From Lacrimispora defluvii (GTDB taxonomy: Bacteria > Bacillota > Clostridia > Lachnospirales > Lachnospiraceae): 64,000 nt of DNA. Positions within the stretch are counted from its first letter, which is position 1. Every line of letters starts with the position of its first letter. Under the pieces are notes generated by a model. The model made no database searches. It was given only the letters and a program-made list of their open reading frames with translations, and was not told the origin of the DNA. Shown here one piece after another: positions 17,594 through 25,593 of this stretch. The position numbers and the translations under genes were made by a program. The DNA lies in NCBI GenBank assembly GCA_013036995.1, contig JAAOXG010000001.1, positions 1-64,000 on the forward strand, read 5' to 3'.

Positions 17594-18319
17594 ATGTATA
17601 CATTCGGCAGCAGAGTACGATATAGTGAGACAGATGAATATGGAAAACTTTCATTAACCGGTATTATGAATTATCTGCAGGATTGTTCCACTTTTCAATC
17701 TGAGGATAATGGACTGGGAGTGGCATATTTTATCGATCGGCACAAAACATGGTGGTTATCATCCTGGCAGATTATTGTGGACCGTTATCCGACTCTGGGT
17801 GAAGAAGTTTTAATCAGTACCTGGCCCTATGATTTTAAAGGATTTTACGGATACCGTAATTTTACAGTATGCGATCATGAGGGCAATTATCTGGTAAGAG
17901 CCAATTCTGTATGGTTTTTGTTTGATACGGATAAAGGACGGCCTGCAAAAATTGAGGCAGATGATATCCGCGGTTACGGAACCACATGGGAGAAACCTCT
18001 TGATATGGAGTATGCTCCCCGCAGAATTGCAGTTCCTGATGAATATGAAGCTTCAGCTCCTGTTATCGTGGGCAAGCATCACATTGATACCAATCACCAT
18101 GTGAATAATTCCAAATATGTGGAAATTGCCAGGGAAGTGCTTCCTGATGGAATGGAAGTGTCGGAACTGAGAGTGGAATATAAAAAGGCAGCAGTTTTTG
18201 GAGATGCAGTCTATCCCAGAGTCAGTAAGACAGAGGAAGGATACGTTGTTTCTCTGTGTGATGAACATGGGGCAGCTTACGCAGTTATTTGGCTGCGTGG
18301 AACAACAGAGAGGATATAA
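17594..18319 (+). CDS. acyl-ACP thioesterase
   Basis: A 241-residue double hot-dog protein of the acyl-ACP thioesterase family. The first hot-dog (~1-140) has RYSETDEYGKLSLTGIMNYLQDCSTFQSE and WWLSSWQIIVDRYPTLGEEV; the second (~150-240) has HIDTNHHVNNSKYVEIA, where Asn and His of the NHHVNN block are at the catalytic positions. It releases fatty acids from acyl carrier protein in the cytoplasm. One base separates its stop from the CvfB-like gene, so the two are co-transcribed. Confidence 0.9.
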   Translation: MYTFGSRVRYSETDEYGKLSLTGIMNYLQDCSTFQSEDNGLGVAYFIDRHKTWWLSSWQIIVDRYPTLGEEVLISTWPYDFKGFYGYRNFTVCDHEGNYLVRANSVWFLFDTDKGRPAKIEADDIRGYGTTWEKPLDMEYAPRRIAVPDEYEASAPVIVGKHHIDTNHHVNNSKYVEIAREVLPDGMEVSELRVEYKKAAVFGDAVYPRVSKTEEGYVVSLCDEHGAAYAVIWLRGTTERI

Positions 18320-18320
18320 G

Positions 18321-19160
18321 ATGATTGAATTAGGTAAGATGCAGACCCTCACAGTCCAGAGGGTAAAGGAGTTCGGCGTGTATTTAGGAGAAGATGCCGG
18401 CAGTGAAGTATCTGTACTGCTTCCAAAGAAACAGGTTCCTGAAGGAACGGGGCAGGGAGATGAGATTACGGTCTTTATCTACAAGGATTCAGAAGACCGG
18501 TTGATTGCGACGACTGCAGTTCCCAAGCTTTTAGTTGGTGAGACCGAAGTTCTGAAAGTGAAGGAAGTAGGAAAGATCGGCGCATTTCTGGACATGGGAC
18601 TGGAGAAGGATCTGCTCCTGCCATATAAAGAGCAGACATATAAAGTACGGCCCGGTGAGAACGTTCTTGTCACCTTGTATATTGATAAAAGTAAGCGGTT
18701 GGCTGCAACCATGCGGGTATATGCCCATATGAGCAATCAGTCTCCTTATAAAAAGGATGATCAGGTTACAGGGATTATCTATGAATTCAGCGATACGCTG
18801 GGGGCATTTGTTGCAGTAGATAAAAAATATTATGGACTGATTCCCAAAAAAGAGCTTTTTGAGAAATACAGGGAAGGTGATGAGATTACAGCAAGGGTCA
18901 CTAAGGTAAGAGAAGATGGAAAGCTGGATTTAAGTCCAAGGCAGAAAGCATATATTCAAATGGATGCGGATTCACTAAAGGTTCTTGAGATCATTGAAGA
19001 TCAGTTTTCGGGAACTCTGCCATTTACTGACAAAGCTGATCCGGAGAGAATCAAGCGGGAATTTTCCATGAGCAAGAATGCTTTTAAACGTGCAGTGGGA
19101 CATCTTCTAAAAGAAGGTAAAGTAAAGATAACAGAAAACAAAATAGAAGTAATTAATTAG
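18321..19160 (+). CDS. cvfB: S1-domain RNA-binding protein, CvfB family
   Basis: A 279-residue protein of the CvfB/YitL family, with several S1-like OB folds (first ~1-65, second ~70-130, third ~135-210; e.g. KVKEVGKIGAFLDMGLEKDLLLP and VTGIIYEFSDTLGAFVAVDKKYYGLIPK) and a C-terminal winged helix (FSMSKNAFKRAVGHLLKEGKVKI). CvfB affects virulence gene expression in staphylococci, probably by RNA binding. ATG 18321 behind GAGGAT is the start; the frame is open further upstream inside the thioesterase gene. Confidence 0.9.
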   Translation: MIELGKMQTLTVQRVKEFGVYLGEDAGSEVSVLLPKKQVPEGTGQGDEITVFIYKDSEDRLIATTAVPKLLVGETEVLKVKEVGKIGAFLDMGLEKDLLLPYKEQTYKVRPGENVLVTLYIDKSKRLAATMRVYAHMSNQSPYKKDDQVTGIIYEFSDTLGAFVAVDKKYYGLIPKKELFEKYREGDEITARVTKVREDGKLDLSPRQKAYIQMDADSLKVLEIIEDQFSGTLPFTDKADPERIKREFSMSKNAFKRAVGHLLKEGKVKITENKIEVIN

Positions 19161-19188
19161 CGGGTAAGCGGATAACAGGAGGATTATT

Positions 19189-19773
19189 TTGGACTCGATA
19201 GACTATTATAATAAGTATGCGGCAAAGGAATTTGAAGAAACAGTAAATCAGGATATGTCAGAAATCATGAGAGAATTTTTAAATTATCTGGAGGAAGGCG
19301 ATACGATTCTTGATTTGGGCTGCGGCTCAGGAAGAGACAGTCTTACTCTATATGAACTGGGATATGATGTGACACCGCTTGATGCATCTTCTGAGATGTG
19401 TAAGCTGGCGGAAATTCACACGGGTCTTGATGTACTACAGATGACATTTGAACAGATAGATTTTGACGATGTATTCGACGGAATCTGGGCGTGTGCATCA
19501 CTGCTTCATACTCCGAAAAAGGAACTGTCAGGCATTCTTACAAAGATAGCAAGGGCCTTAAATGAGAAGGGTATTCTATATATGTCTTTTAAACTGGGAG
19601 ATTTTGAGGGGTTCCGTGGCGAACGGTATTTCAGTGACTTTACCGCAGACTCTATTTCCCAGCTCTTAAGAGAAAACGGCAGATTTGAAATTTTAAAGCT
19701 GTGGGAAACCGAAGATATTCGTTCTGGTCATTCTGACGTAAGATGGCTGAACGTTCTTGCGAAAAAGAAATAA
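19189..19773 (+). CDS. class I SAM-dependent methyltransferase
   Basis: A 194-residue Rossmann methyltransferase. Motif I is ILDLGCGSGRDSL, followed by the acidic loop DASSEM and a ASLLHTPKKEL motif IV region. The substrate cannot be assigned; relatives include tellurite-resistance TehB-like and ubiquinone-type enzymes. It starts with TTG 6 bases after AGGAGG. It lies 28 bases after the CvfB gene and probably belongs to the same unit. Confidence 0.85.
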   Translation: MDSIDYYNKYAAKEFEETVNQDMSEIMREFLNYLEEGDTILDLGCGSGRDSLTLYELGYDVTPLDASSEMCKLAEIHTGLDVLQMTFEQIDFDDVFDGIWACASLLHTPKKELSGILTKIARALNEKGILYMSFKLGDFEGFRGERYFSDFTADSISQLLRENGRFEILKLWETEDIRSGHSDVRWLNVLAKKK

Positions 19774-19784
19774 ATATATTTAAA

Positions 19785-19829
19785 ATATTACAAGGCGATG
19801 TCGAAAATAACGACATCGCCTTGTAATAT
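19785..19829 (+). other. perfect 19-bp hairpin after methyltransferase gene
   Basis: The left arm at 19785-19803 (ATATTACAAGGCGATGTCG) is the exact reverse complement of 19811-19829, with loop AAAATAA. No U-tract follows on the plus strand, so it may be an atypical terminator. Confidence 0.75.
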
Positions 19830-20094
19830 ATAACCAAATAAGAGGCAAAATAGTCACTGGGTATCGAATATAGACAGAAATGTACGAGCCTGTATCTTGA
19901 TATTTTGACGTTTCAGTCAGTTTTTTCAAGGGTTATACAAATTAGCCAAAAGCCCCAAATGGATTTTGGTAAATAAGAATATGGTAAAAAAAAAACAATT
20001 CATGTATGATTGTTTCAGAAACATGGAGCTGCAGCTGTGGGGGCTTGTGGTTCAGAACAGAGAATATATATTTTATTTTTAGGAGGATTAGTAA

Positions 20095-21207
20095 ATGGCT
20101 AGTTTATCACTGAAAAACATCGTTAAAAAATATCCCAATGGATTTGAGGCAGTTAAGGATTTCAATCTGGAGATTGCAGACAAAGAATTTGTTATTTTTG
20201 TAGGACCATCTGGATGCGGTAAGTCCACAACTCTTCGTATGATTGCTGGTTTGGAAGACATTTCCTCTGGCGAACTTTACATCGATGGAAAGTTAATGAA
20301 CGATGTAGAGCCTAAGGATAGAGATATCGCGATGGTATTCCAGAACTACGCTTTGTATCCACATATGACTGTATATGATAACATGGCGTTTGGTCTGAAA
20401 CTGAGAAAGACTCCAAAGGATGAGATTGATAAGCTGGTTCATGAAGCTGCAAGAATCCTTGATCTGGAGCATTTATTAGATCGTAAGCCAAAGGCTTTAT
20501 CTGGTGGACAGAGACAGCGTGTAGCTATGGGACGTGCCATTGTTCGTAATCCTAAAGTATTCTTAATGGATGAGCCGTTATCCAACCTTGATGCTAAGTT
20601 GAGAGGCCAGATGCGTATCGAGATCTCTAAATTACATCAGAGACTTCAGGCTACAATCATCTACGTAACACATGATCAGACAGAGGCTATGACACTTGGT
20701 ACCAGAATCGTAGTTATGAAAGATGGTGTTATTCAGCAGGTTGATTCTCCTCAGAATTTATATGATAAGCCAGGCAACAAATTCGTAGCAGGATTCATCG
20801 GAGCTCCTCAGATGAACTTAATTGAAGCTACTGTTGCTAAGAACGGAAGCGATGTTACTTTAACATTTGGTGGAAACACAATCGCTCTTCCAGCTGAGAA
20901 AGCAAAGAAACTGGAAGATGGAGGATACATTGGAAAGACTGTAGTTTTAGGTATCCGTCCGGAAGATCTTCATGATGAGGAAGCATTCCTTGAGTCTTCT
21001 CCAGCAAGCGTAATCGATGCAACCATCAGAGTTTATGAATTACTTGGTGCAGAAGTATACTTATACTTCGATGTAGAAGAAGTAAACTTCACTGCAAGAG
21101 TAAATCCTCGTACAACTGCAAGACCTGGCGATACAATCAAGCTTGCTCTTGATTTATCAAAAGTTCATGTATTTGACAAAGATACAGAATTAGTTGTATT
21201 AAACTAA
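20095..21207 (+). CDS. msmK: sugar ABC importer ATPase (MsmK/UgpC/MalK type)
   Basis: A 370-residue ATPase. Walker A is GPSGCGKST (37-45), the signature LSGGQRQRV is at ~135, Walker B with D-loop is FLMDEPLSNLDAKLRGQ, and a C-terminal TOBE/MalK regulatory domain follows (~240-370; GIRPEDLHDEE). Orphan copies of this type energise many carbohydrate importers in Firmicutes, as MsmX does in Bacillus. Here it stands alone with its own terminator, while the importer operon 5 kb upstream lacks an ATPase. Codon use is noticeably smoother (many GTA, CTT, GCA, TAC) than neighbours, fitting high expression. Confidence 0.93.
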   Translation: MASLSLKNIVKKYPNGFEAVKDFNLEIADKEFVIFVGPSGCGKSTTLRMIAGLEDISSGELYIDGKLMNDVEPKDRDIAMVFQNYALYPHMTVYDNMAFGLKLRKTPKDEIDKLVHEAARILDLEHLLDRKPKALSGGQRQRVAMGRAIVRNPKVFLMDEPLSNLDAKLRGQMRIEISKLHQRLQATIIYVTHDQTEAMTLGTRIVVMKDGVIQQVDSPQNLYDKPGNKFVAGFIGAPQMNLIEATVAKNGSDVTLTFGGNTIALPAEKAKKLEDGGYIGKTVVLGIRPEDLHDEEAFLESSPASVIDATIRVYELLGAEVYLYFDVEEVNFTARVNPRTTARPGDTIKLALDLSKVHVFDKDTELVVLN

Positions 21208-21222
21208 TTGGTGAAATTTTAT

Positions 21223-21256
21223 GCAAGCGAGTATGATACTCGCTTGCTTTTTTTTT
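21223..21256 (+). terminator. terminator of msmK
   Basis: GCAAGCGAGTA, loop TGA, TACTCGCTTGC, then T9. Confidence 0.92.
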
Positions 21257-21308
21257 CTTTTTGCATTAATATAGAATAAGGTAAATTTACGAAAAAGGAG
21301 AATATGCC

Positions 21309-22397
21309 ATGATTTCGAATCAAATACTTCAAACAACCATTGAAGGATTAAAAGGAATAACAAGAATAGATCTGTGTATTTGCGATACAGAAGGAAAGGT
21401 TTTGGCGACCACATTTCCTGATGCGGAAGATTACGAAAGTTCGATCCTGGCGTTCGTGGATTCTCCAGCCGACAGCCAGGTAATCCAGGGATATCAGTTT
21501 TTTAAAGTCTTCGACGAGCATCAGTTAGAATACATCCTCCTTGCAAAAGGCGGAAGCGATGATGTATATATGGTAGGCAAATTGGCATCTTTCCAGATCC
21601 AGAGTCTTTTAGTTGCTTATAAAGAGAGATTTGATAAAGATAATTTTATTAAGAATCTTTTATTAGATAACCTGCTTCTGGTAGATATCTATAACCGGGC
21701 AAAAAAACTTCACATTGAAACCAATATAAGACGTGTTGTATTTATTATTGAAACACAGCACGAAAAAGATGTGAATGCGCTGGAGACCGTACGCAATTTA
21801 TTTGCGGCAAAGACAAAAGATTTTGTTACTGCCGTAGACGAGAAGAATATCATTCTTGTAAAAGAGGTAAAAGAAGGCGAGAACTACGAGGATCTGGAAA
21901 AAACCGCCAATACGGTTCTGGACATGCTGAACACAGAGGCGATGACTCAGGTTCATGTAGCATTTGGTACCATTGTAAGTGAGATCAAGGAAGTATCCAG
22001 ATCTTATAAAGAAGCCAAGATGGCGATGGATGTAGGTAAGATCTTCTATAGTAATAAGAATGTGGTAGCTTACAGCAAGCTTGGAATCGGACGTCTGATT
22101 TATCAGCTTCCGCTGCCTTTATGCCGCATGTTTATTAAAGAGATCTTTGACGGCAAATCACCAGATGATTTCGACGAAGAGACCCTGACCACCATCAACA
22201 AATTTTTCGAGAACAGCCTGAATGTTTCCGAGACTTCCAGACAGCTTTATATTCATAGAAATACGTTAGTGTACCGTTTGGATAAGCTGCAGAAGAGCAC
22301 AGGACTTGATCTTCGGGTATTTGAGGATGCAATTACGTTTAAGATTGCACTGATGGTAGTCAAATATATGAAGTATATGGAGAACCAAGACTATTAA
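21309..22397 (+). CDS. CdaR/PucR-family transcriptional regulator
   Basis: A 362-residue regulator. An N-terminal putative sugar-diacid-type sensor part and a GGDEF-like middle domain (~130-270) lead to a PucR-type helix-turn-helix at the C-terminus (NVSETSRQLYIHRNTLVYRLDKLQKSTGLDLRVFEDAITFKIAL). CdaR proteins control sugar-acid or purine use; the target here is unknown, but the gene follows the shared sugar ATPase gene, which suggests carbon control. It starts 8 bases after AAAAGGAG. Confidence 0.85.
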   Translation: MISNQILQTTIEGLKGITRIDLCICDTEGKVLATTFPDAEDYESSILAFVDSPADSQVIQGYQFFKVFDEHQLEYILLAKGGSDDVYMVGKLASFQIQSLLVAYKERFDKDNFIKNLLLDNLLLVDIYNRAKKLHIETNIRRVVFIIETQHEKDVNALETVRNLFAAKTKDFVTAVDEKNIILVKEVKEGENYEDLEKTANTVLDMLNTEAMTQVHVAFGTIVSEIKEVSRSYKEAKMAMDVGKIFYSNKNVVAYSKLGIGRLIYQLPLPLCRMFIKEIFDGKSPDDFDEETLTTINKFFENSLNVSETSRQLYIHRNTLVYRLDKLQKSTGLDLRVFEDAITFKIALMVVKYMKYMENQDY

Positions 22398-22417
22398 CGC
22401 CAGCCATGAGCAGTGCG

Positions 22418-22480
22418 AAAAGAGGCAGTAATACAGATGCGTTGTGCTTGCACAAAAGCATCTGTATTACTGACTCTTTT
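22418..22480 (+). other. long hairpin after the cdaR-like gene
   Basis: AAAAGAG-G-CAGTAATACAGATGC (22418-22440) pairs with 22458-22480, with a single G-A mismatch. The loop itself contains TTGTGC-TT-GCACAA, which can close further. It starts 20 bases after the regulator stop; its right half is the beginning of the repeat unit described next. CTCTTTT at the 3' side is a poor U-tract. Confidence 0.7.
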
Positions 22481-22663
22481 CATAGGGCGAAGCCCGTAAA
22501 CCGAGATGAAGCGAAGCGTAATCGAGGTTTCACTGCGGAGTCGTGGGAAGAGAACAAAGCGTTGTGCTTGCACAAAAGCATCTGTATTACTGACTCTTTT
22601 CATAGGGCGAAGCCCGTAAACCGAGATGAAGCGAAGCGTAATCGAGGTTTCACTGCGGAGTCG
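22439..22663. repeat. tandem structured repeat, two 105-bp copies, period 120
   Basis: Positions 22439-22543 and 22559-22663 are identical over 105 bp and separated by 15 bp. Each unit contains a TTGTGC/GCACAA stem, a GGGC-GAA-GCCC mini-hairpin and an AAACC-GA-GAT / ATC-GA-GGTTT stem with an internal loop. Frames stay open on both strands because the period is a multiple of three, but there is no ribosome site or gene-like composition. It looks like a non-coding structured repeat. Confidence 0.85.
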
Positions 22664-22771
22664 CGTTTCTATATATTTTGAGGTATCTACTTATTAGCGT
22701 TTTAACGAATTTGCAGTTTCACGTATATATCAAAGAAAATCACGCTATGCAAAATTACTCAGAGGACTAAA

Positions 22772-23458
22772 ATGATTGAATTATGGAACGTAAGTAAAAC
22801 ATACGAGGCGGGAAACAAGGCACTGCGTAACATCAATATGACGGTAGCAGACGGTGAATTTGTTTTCATCATCGGCAGAAGCGGCTCCGGAAAATCCACT
22901 CTGCTGAAGATGCTGTTAAAAGAAGTGGAACCCACCTCTGGTAAGATTATAGTAAATGATATGAATTTAGGCAAGATGCCAAGGCGGTTCATCCCCAGGT
23001 ACCGTCGGAAGCTTGGCATGGTTTTTCAGGATTTCCGCCTGTTAAAAGACCGTAATGTGTATGAAAACGTTGCATTTGCGCAGCGTGTCATTGGGGCATC
23101 CACAAGAAGCATAAAAGAATCAGTGCCAGCCATGTTAAAAATGGTTGGGCTGTCTTCCAAATATAAATTTTTCCCGCAGCAGCTTTCCGGTGGGGAGCAG
23201 CAGCGAGTGGCGATTGCAAGAGCGCTCATTAACAAACCTGAAATTCTTCTGGCCGACGAGCCAACAGGCAACTTAGACGGTCATAACTCCATGGAGATCA
23301 TGAAGCTTTTAGAAGAGATCAACAAGCTGGGTACTACCGTAATTGTCGTTACCCACAGCCAGGAAATTGTAGACCGAATGAAGAAGCGGGTAATTATGAT
23401 GGATCGCGGAACCATCGTAAGCGATGAGAAAAAAGGCGGTTATACGTATGAGAATTAG
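22772..23458 (+). CDS. ftsE: cell division ATP-binding protein FtsE
   Basis: A 228-residue ABC ATPase of the FtsE group. Walker A is GRSGSGKST (35-43), Q-loop VFQDFRLLKDRNVYENVAF, signature LSGGEQQRVAIARAL, Walker B LLADEPTGNLD. FtsE works with FtsX at the septum to switch on peptidoglycan hydrolysis through an outside partner. It overlaps ftsX by 11 bases; an M23 factor and a CtpA-type protease follow. Confidence 0.95.
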   Translation: MIELWNVSKTYEAGNKALRNINMTVADGEFVFIIGRSGSGKSTLLKMLLKEVEPTSGKIIVNDMNLGKMPRRFIPRYRRKLGMVFQDFRLLKDRNVYENVAFAQRVIGASTRSIKESVPAMLKMVGLSSKYKFFPQQLSGGEQQRVAIARALINKPEILLADEPTGNLDGHNSMEIMKLLEEINKLGTTVIVVTHSQEIVDRMKKRVIMMDRGTIVSDEKKGGYTYEN

Positions 23459-24356
23459 TACATTTTGGTATTGTCTGAAACAAGGTGTAATAAACATCTG
23501 CAGAAACATATTATTTTCACTGGCCTCCATTGCAACAGTATCCGCATGCATTTTCCTTTTTTGTCTGTTTTTCTCTATCATGGTAAATGTACAGTACGTA
23601 GTGAAAAATACGGAGAGCACAGTGGGAATCACTGTATTTTTTAATGAGGGCCTTGATAAGAACAAGATCACCCAGATTGGCAATGATATTAAGCAGCGAA
23701 AAGAAGTAAAGGAAGTAAAATTCACCTCTGCTGAGGACGCATGGTCAGAAGCAAAGAAAGAGTACTTCGGTGATATGCAGGATCTTGCAGAAGGATTTGA
23801 AGAGGACAACCCTCTCGCCAATTCTTCTTCCTATACAATATTTCTAAATGATTTAACCCAGCAGGATGAGCTTGTATCCTGGTTAAATGGAATCGAGGGA
23901 GTAAGAAAAGTTAATTATTCCAAGACAGCGGCAGAAGGTATGAACAGCTTAAACAAAGTGATAGGAATTCTTTCCATGCTGATCATTGGTATTCTTCTGG
24001 CTGTGGCCATTTTCTTAATCAGCAATACGATTTCCGTAGCAGCTGCATTCAGGAAAAACGAGAATCAGATTATGAAGTTGATTGGTGCGACCAACTATAT
24101 GATCAGAGCACCATTTGTGGTAGAAGGAGTCATCATCGGACTGGTAGGTGCCTCTCTTCCCCTGATCGCCATATATTTTCTCTACCGTTCAGCAGTTGGA
24201 TATGTAGTGACTAAGTTCAGCATTCTTTCCGGATTGTTTCAGTTTCTTCCCGTTGATGCCATATTTCCTTACATGGCAGCAACTGCTATGTCACTGGGAC
24301 TTGGAATTGGATTTTTTGTCAGTTTCTTTACTATCCGGAAACATTTAAAAGTATAA
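23448..24356 (+). CDS. ftsX: cell division protein FtsX
   Basis: A 302-residue membrane protein with the FtsX arrangement: a membrane segment at ~20-45, a large extracellular domain (~50-165; VGITVFFNEGLDKNKITQIG), then three membrane segments. It passes FtsE ATPase motion to an extracellular murein hydrolase or activator. ATG 23448 lies inside the end of ftsE, behind AAGGCGGT; an upstream in-frame ATG at 23424 lacks a ribosome site. Confidence 0.94.
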   Translation: MRISTFWYCLKQGVINICRNILFSLASIATVSACIFLFCLFFSIMVNVQYVVKNTESTVGITVFFNEGLDKNKITQIGNDIKQRKEVKEVKFTSAEDAWSEAKKEYFGDMQDLAEGFEEDNPLANSSSYTIFLNDLTQQDELVSWLNGIEGVRKVNYSKTAAEGMNSLNKVIGILSMLIIGILLAVAIFLISNTISVAAAFRKNENQIMKLIGATNYMIRAPFVVEGVIIGLVGASLPLIAIYFLYRSAVGYVVTKFSILSGLFQFLPVDAIFPYMAATAMSLGLGIGFFVSFFTIRKHLKV

Positions 24357-24368
24357 GGGGAGTCGTCC

Positions 24369-25571
24369 GTGAATCATGGAAAAAGACTGTTTGCAGTGGG
24401 AATCGGTCTTTTGATGACCGTATCATGTATATTTCCCTCCTATGGTACAAAGAATGATGTAAATGATGCAAAGAAAAAGGCCAGTTCCATGGAGGATCAA
24501 AAAAAGGAAGTGGAATCAGCTTTAAAAGAGCTGGAGGGGCTGAAAGCGGATACTGCATCTTATGTGAAAGGTCTGGATGACAAACTGGCTGTCTATGATA
24601 AGCAGCTGACGGCACTCACCGCCCAGATCGCAGCGAAAGAAGAGCAGATAAAAGCTGCCAGAGCAGATCTTGAGACCGCAAAAAAAGCACAGGAACATCA
24701 ATACCGGAATATGAAACTCAGAATTCAATATATGTATGAAAAGGGTGAGACGAATTATCTGGACTTGCTGTTTAAGTCCGCCGATCTCACCCAGCTTTAT
24801 AACCGGGCGGAATATATCAGAAGCATTGCCGCATATGATAGAAGAATGCTGGAGGACTATAAAAGAACCAAAGAAGAGGTCAGTCAGAGAGAAGCTCTGT
24901 TAAAGGCAGAATATGAGAATCTGCTGGGATTCCAGACTGCTGCCAGAGACAAAAAGCAGGAGGCTGAGGGACTTTTACAGGCAAAAAACCAGGAACTTGC
25001 AGCATATCAGACCAGGATAGCCAAGAACCAGGAAAATTTATCAGAACTGGAAAAGGATATAGCAGCGCAGGAACAGCGTATCAAAGAAATGGAAGCACAG
25101 ATACGAAAACAAGAGGAAGAAGCACGGAAAGCTGCCCAGAAGGCTGGAAAAACGTATAATACGGTGGCAATCGGGAATATTAGCTTTATATGGCCCTGTC
25201 CGTCATCTTCAAGAATCACTTCCTCTTTCGGAGACAGAGAATCTCCAACCGAAGGAGCCTCTTCTAATCATCAGGGCATAGACATCGGAGCATCAACCGG
25301 TGCCGGTATTGTAGCAGCTGCTTCCGGGACTGTAACGATCTCTACATACAGTTATTCTGCCGGCAATTATATCATGATTCATCATGGCGGGGGAGTCTAT
25401 ACTGTTTATATGCACTGTTCCGAACTCCTGGTTTCAGCGGGACAGGAAGTGTCGCAGGGACAGTTAATTGCAAAAGTGGGTTCTACCGGGTATTCCACAG
25501 GACCGCATCTCCACTTTGGGATCAGAGTGAATGGAAGTTATGTAAATCCAGTGAAGTATGTAAGCCCATAA
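24369..25571 (+). CDS. EnvC/PcsB-like murein hydrolase or activator, M23 domain
   Basis: An exported 400-residue protein. A signal peptide (to ~26) is followed by a long coiled coil (~30-260; repeated KK..E..L patterns) and a C-terminal LytM/M23 domain (~280-400) with HQGIDIGAS and GPHLHFGIRVNG, the zinc-ligand motifs, apparently intact. The coiled coil is the usual docking part for FtsX. The start is GTG 24369 with AAGGGGAG upstream. Position directly after ftsEX supports a role in splitting septal peptidoglycan. Confidence 0.9.
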   Translation: MNHGKRLFAVGIGLLMTVSCIFPSYGTKNDVNDAKKKASSMEDQKKEVESALKELEGLKADTASYVKGLDDKLAVYDKQLTALTAQIAAKEEQIKAARADLETAKKAQEHQYRNMKLRIQYMYEKGETNYLDLLFKSADLTQLYNRAEYIRSIAAYDRRMLEDYKRTKEEVSQREALLKAEYENLLGFQTAARDKKQEAEGLLQAKNQELAAYQTRIAKNQENLSELEKDIAAQEQRIKEMEAQIRKQEEEARKAAQKAGKTYNTVAIGNISFIWPCPSSSRITSSFGDRESPTEGASSNHQGIDIGASTGAGIVAAASGTVTISTYSYSAGNYIMIHHGGGVYTVYMHCSELLVSAGQEVSQGQLIAKVGSTGYSTGPHLHFGIRVNGSYVNPVKYVSP

Positions 25572-25593
25572 TGAGCTAGATAGGAGAATGACA

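Noticed and set aside
22406..22681. Plus-strand 91-codon frame (and a minus-strand counterpart) over the tandem repeat
   Set aside because: It is open only because the 120-bp period is a multiple of three; it has no ribosome site and translates strong RNA stems.
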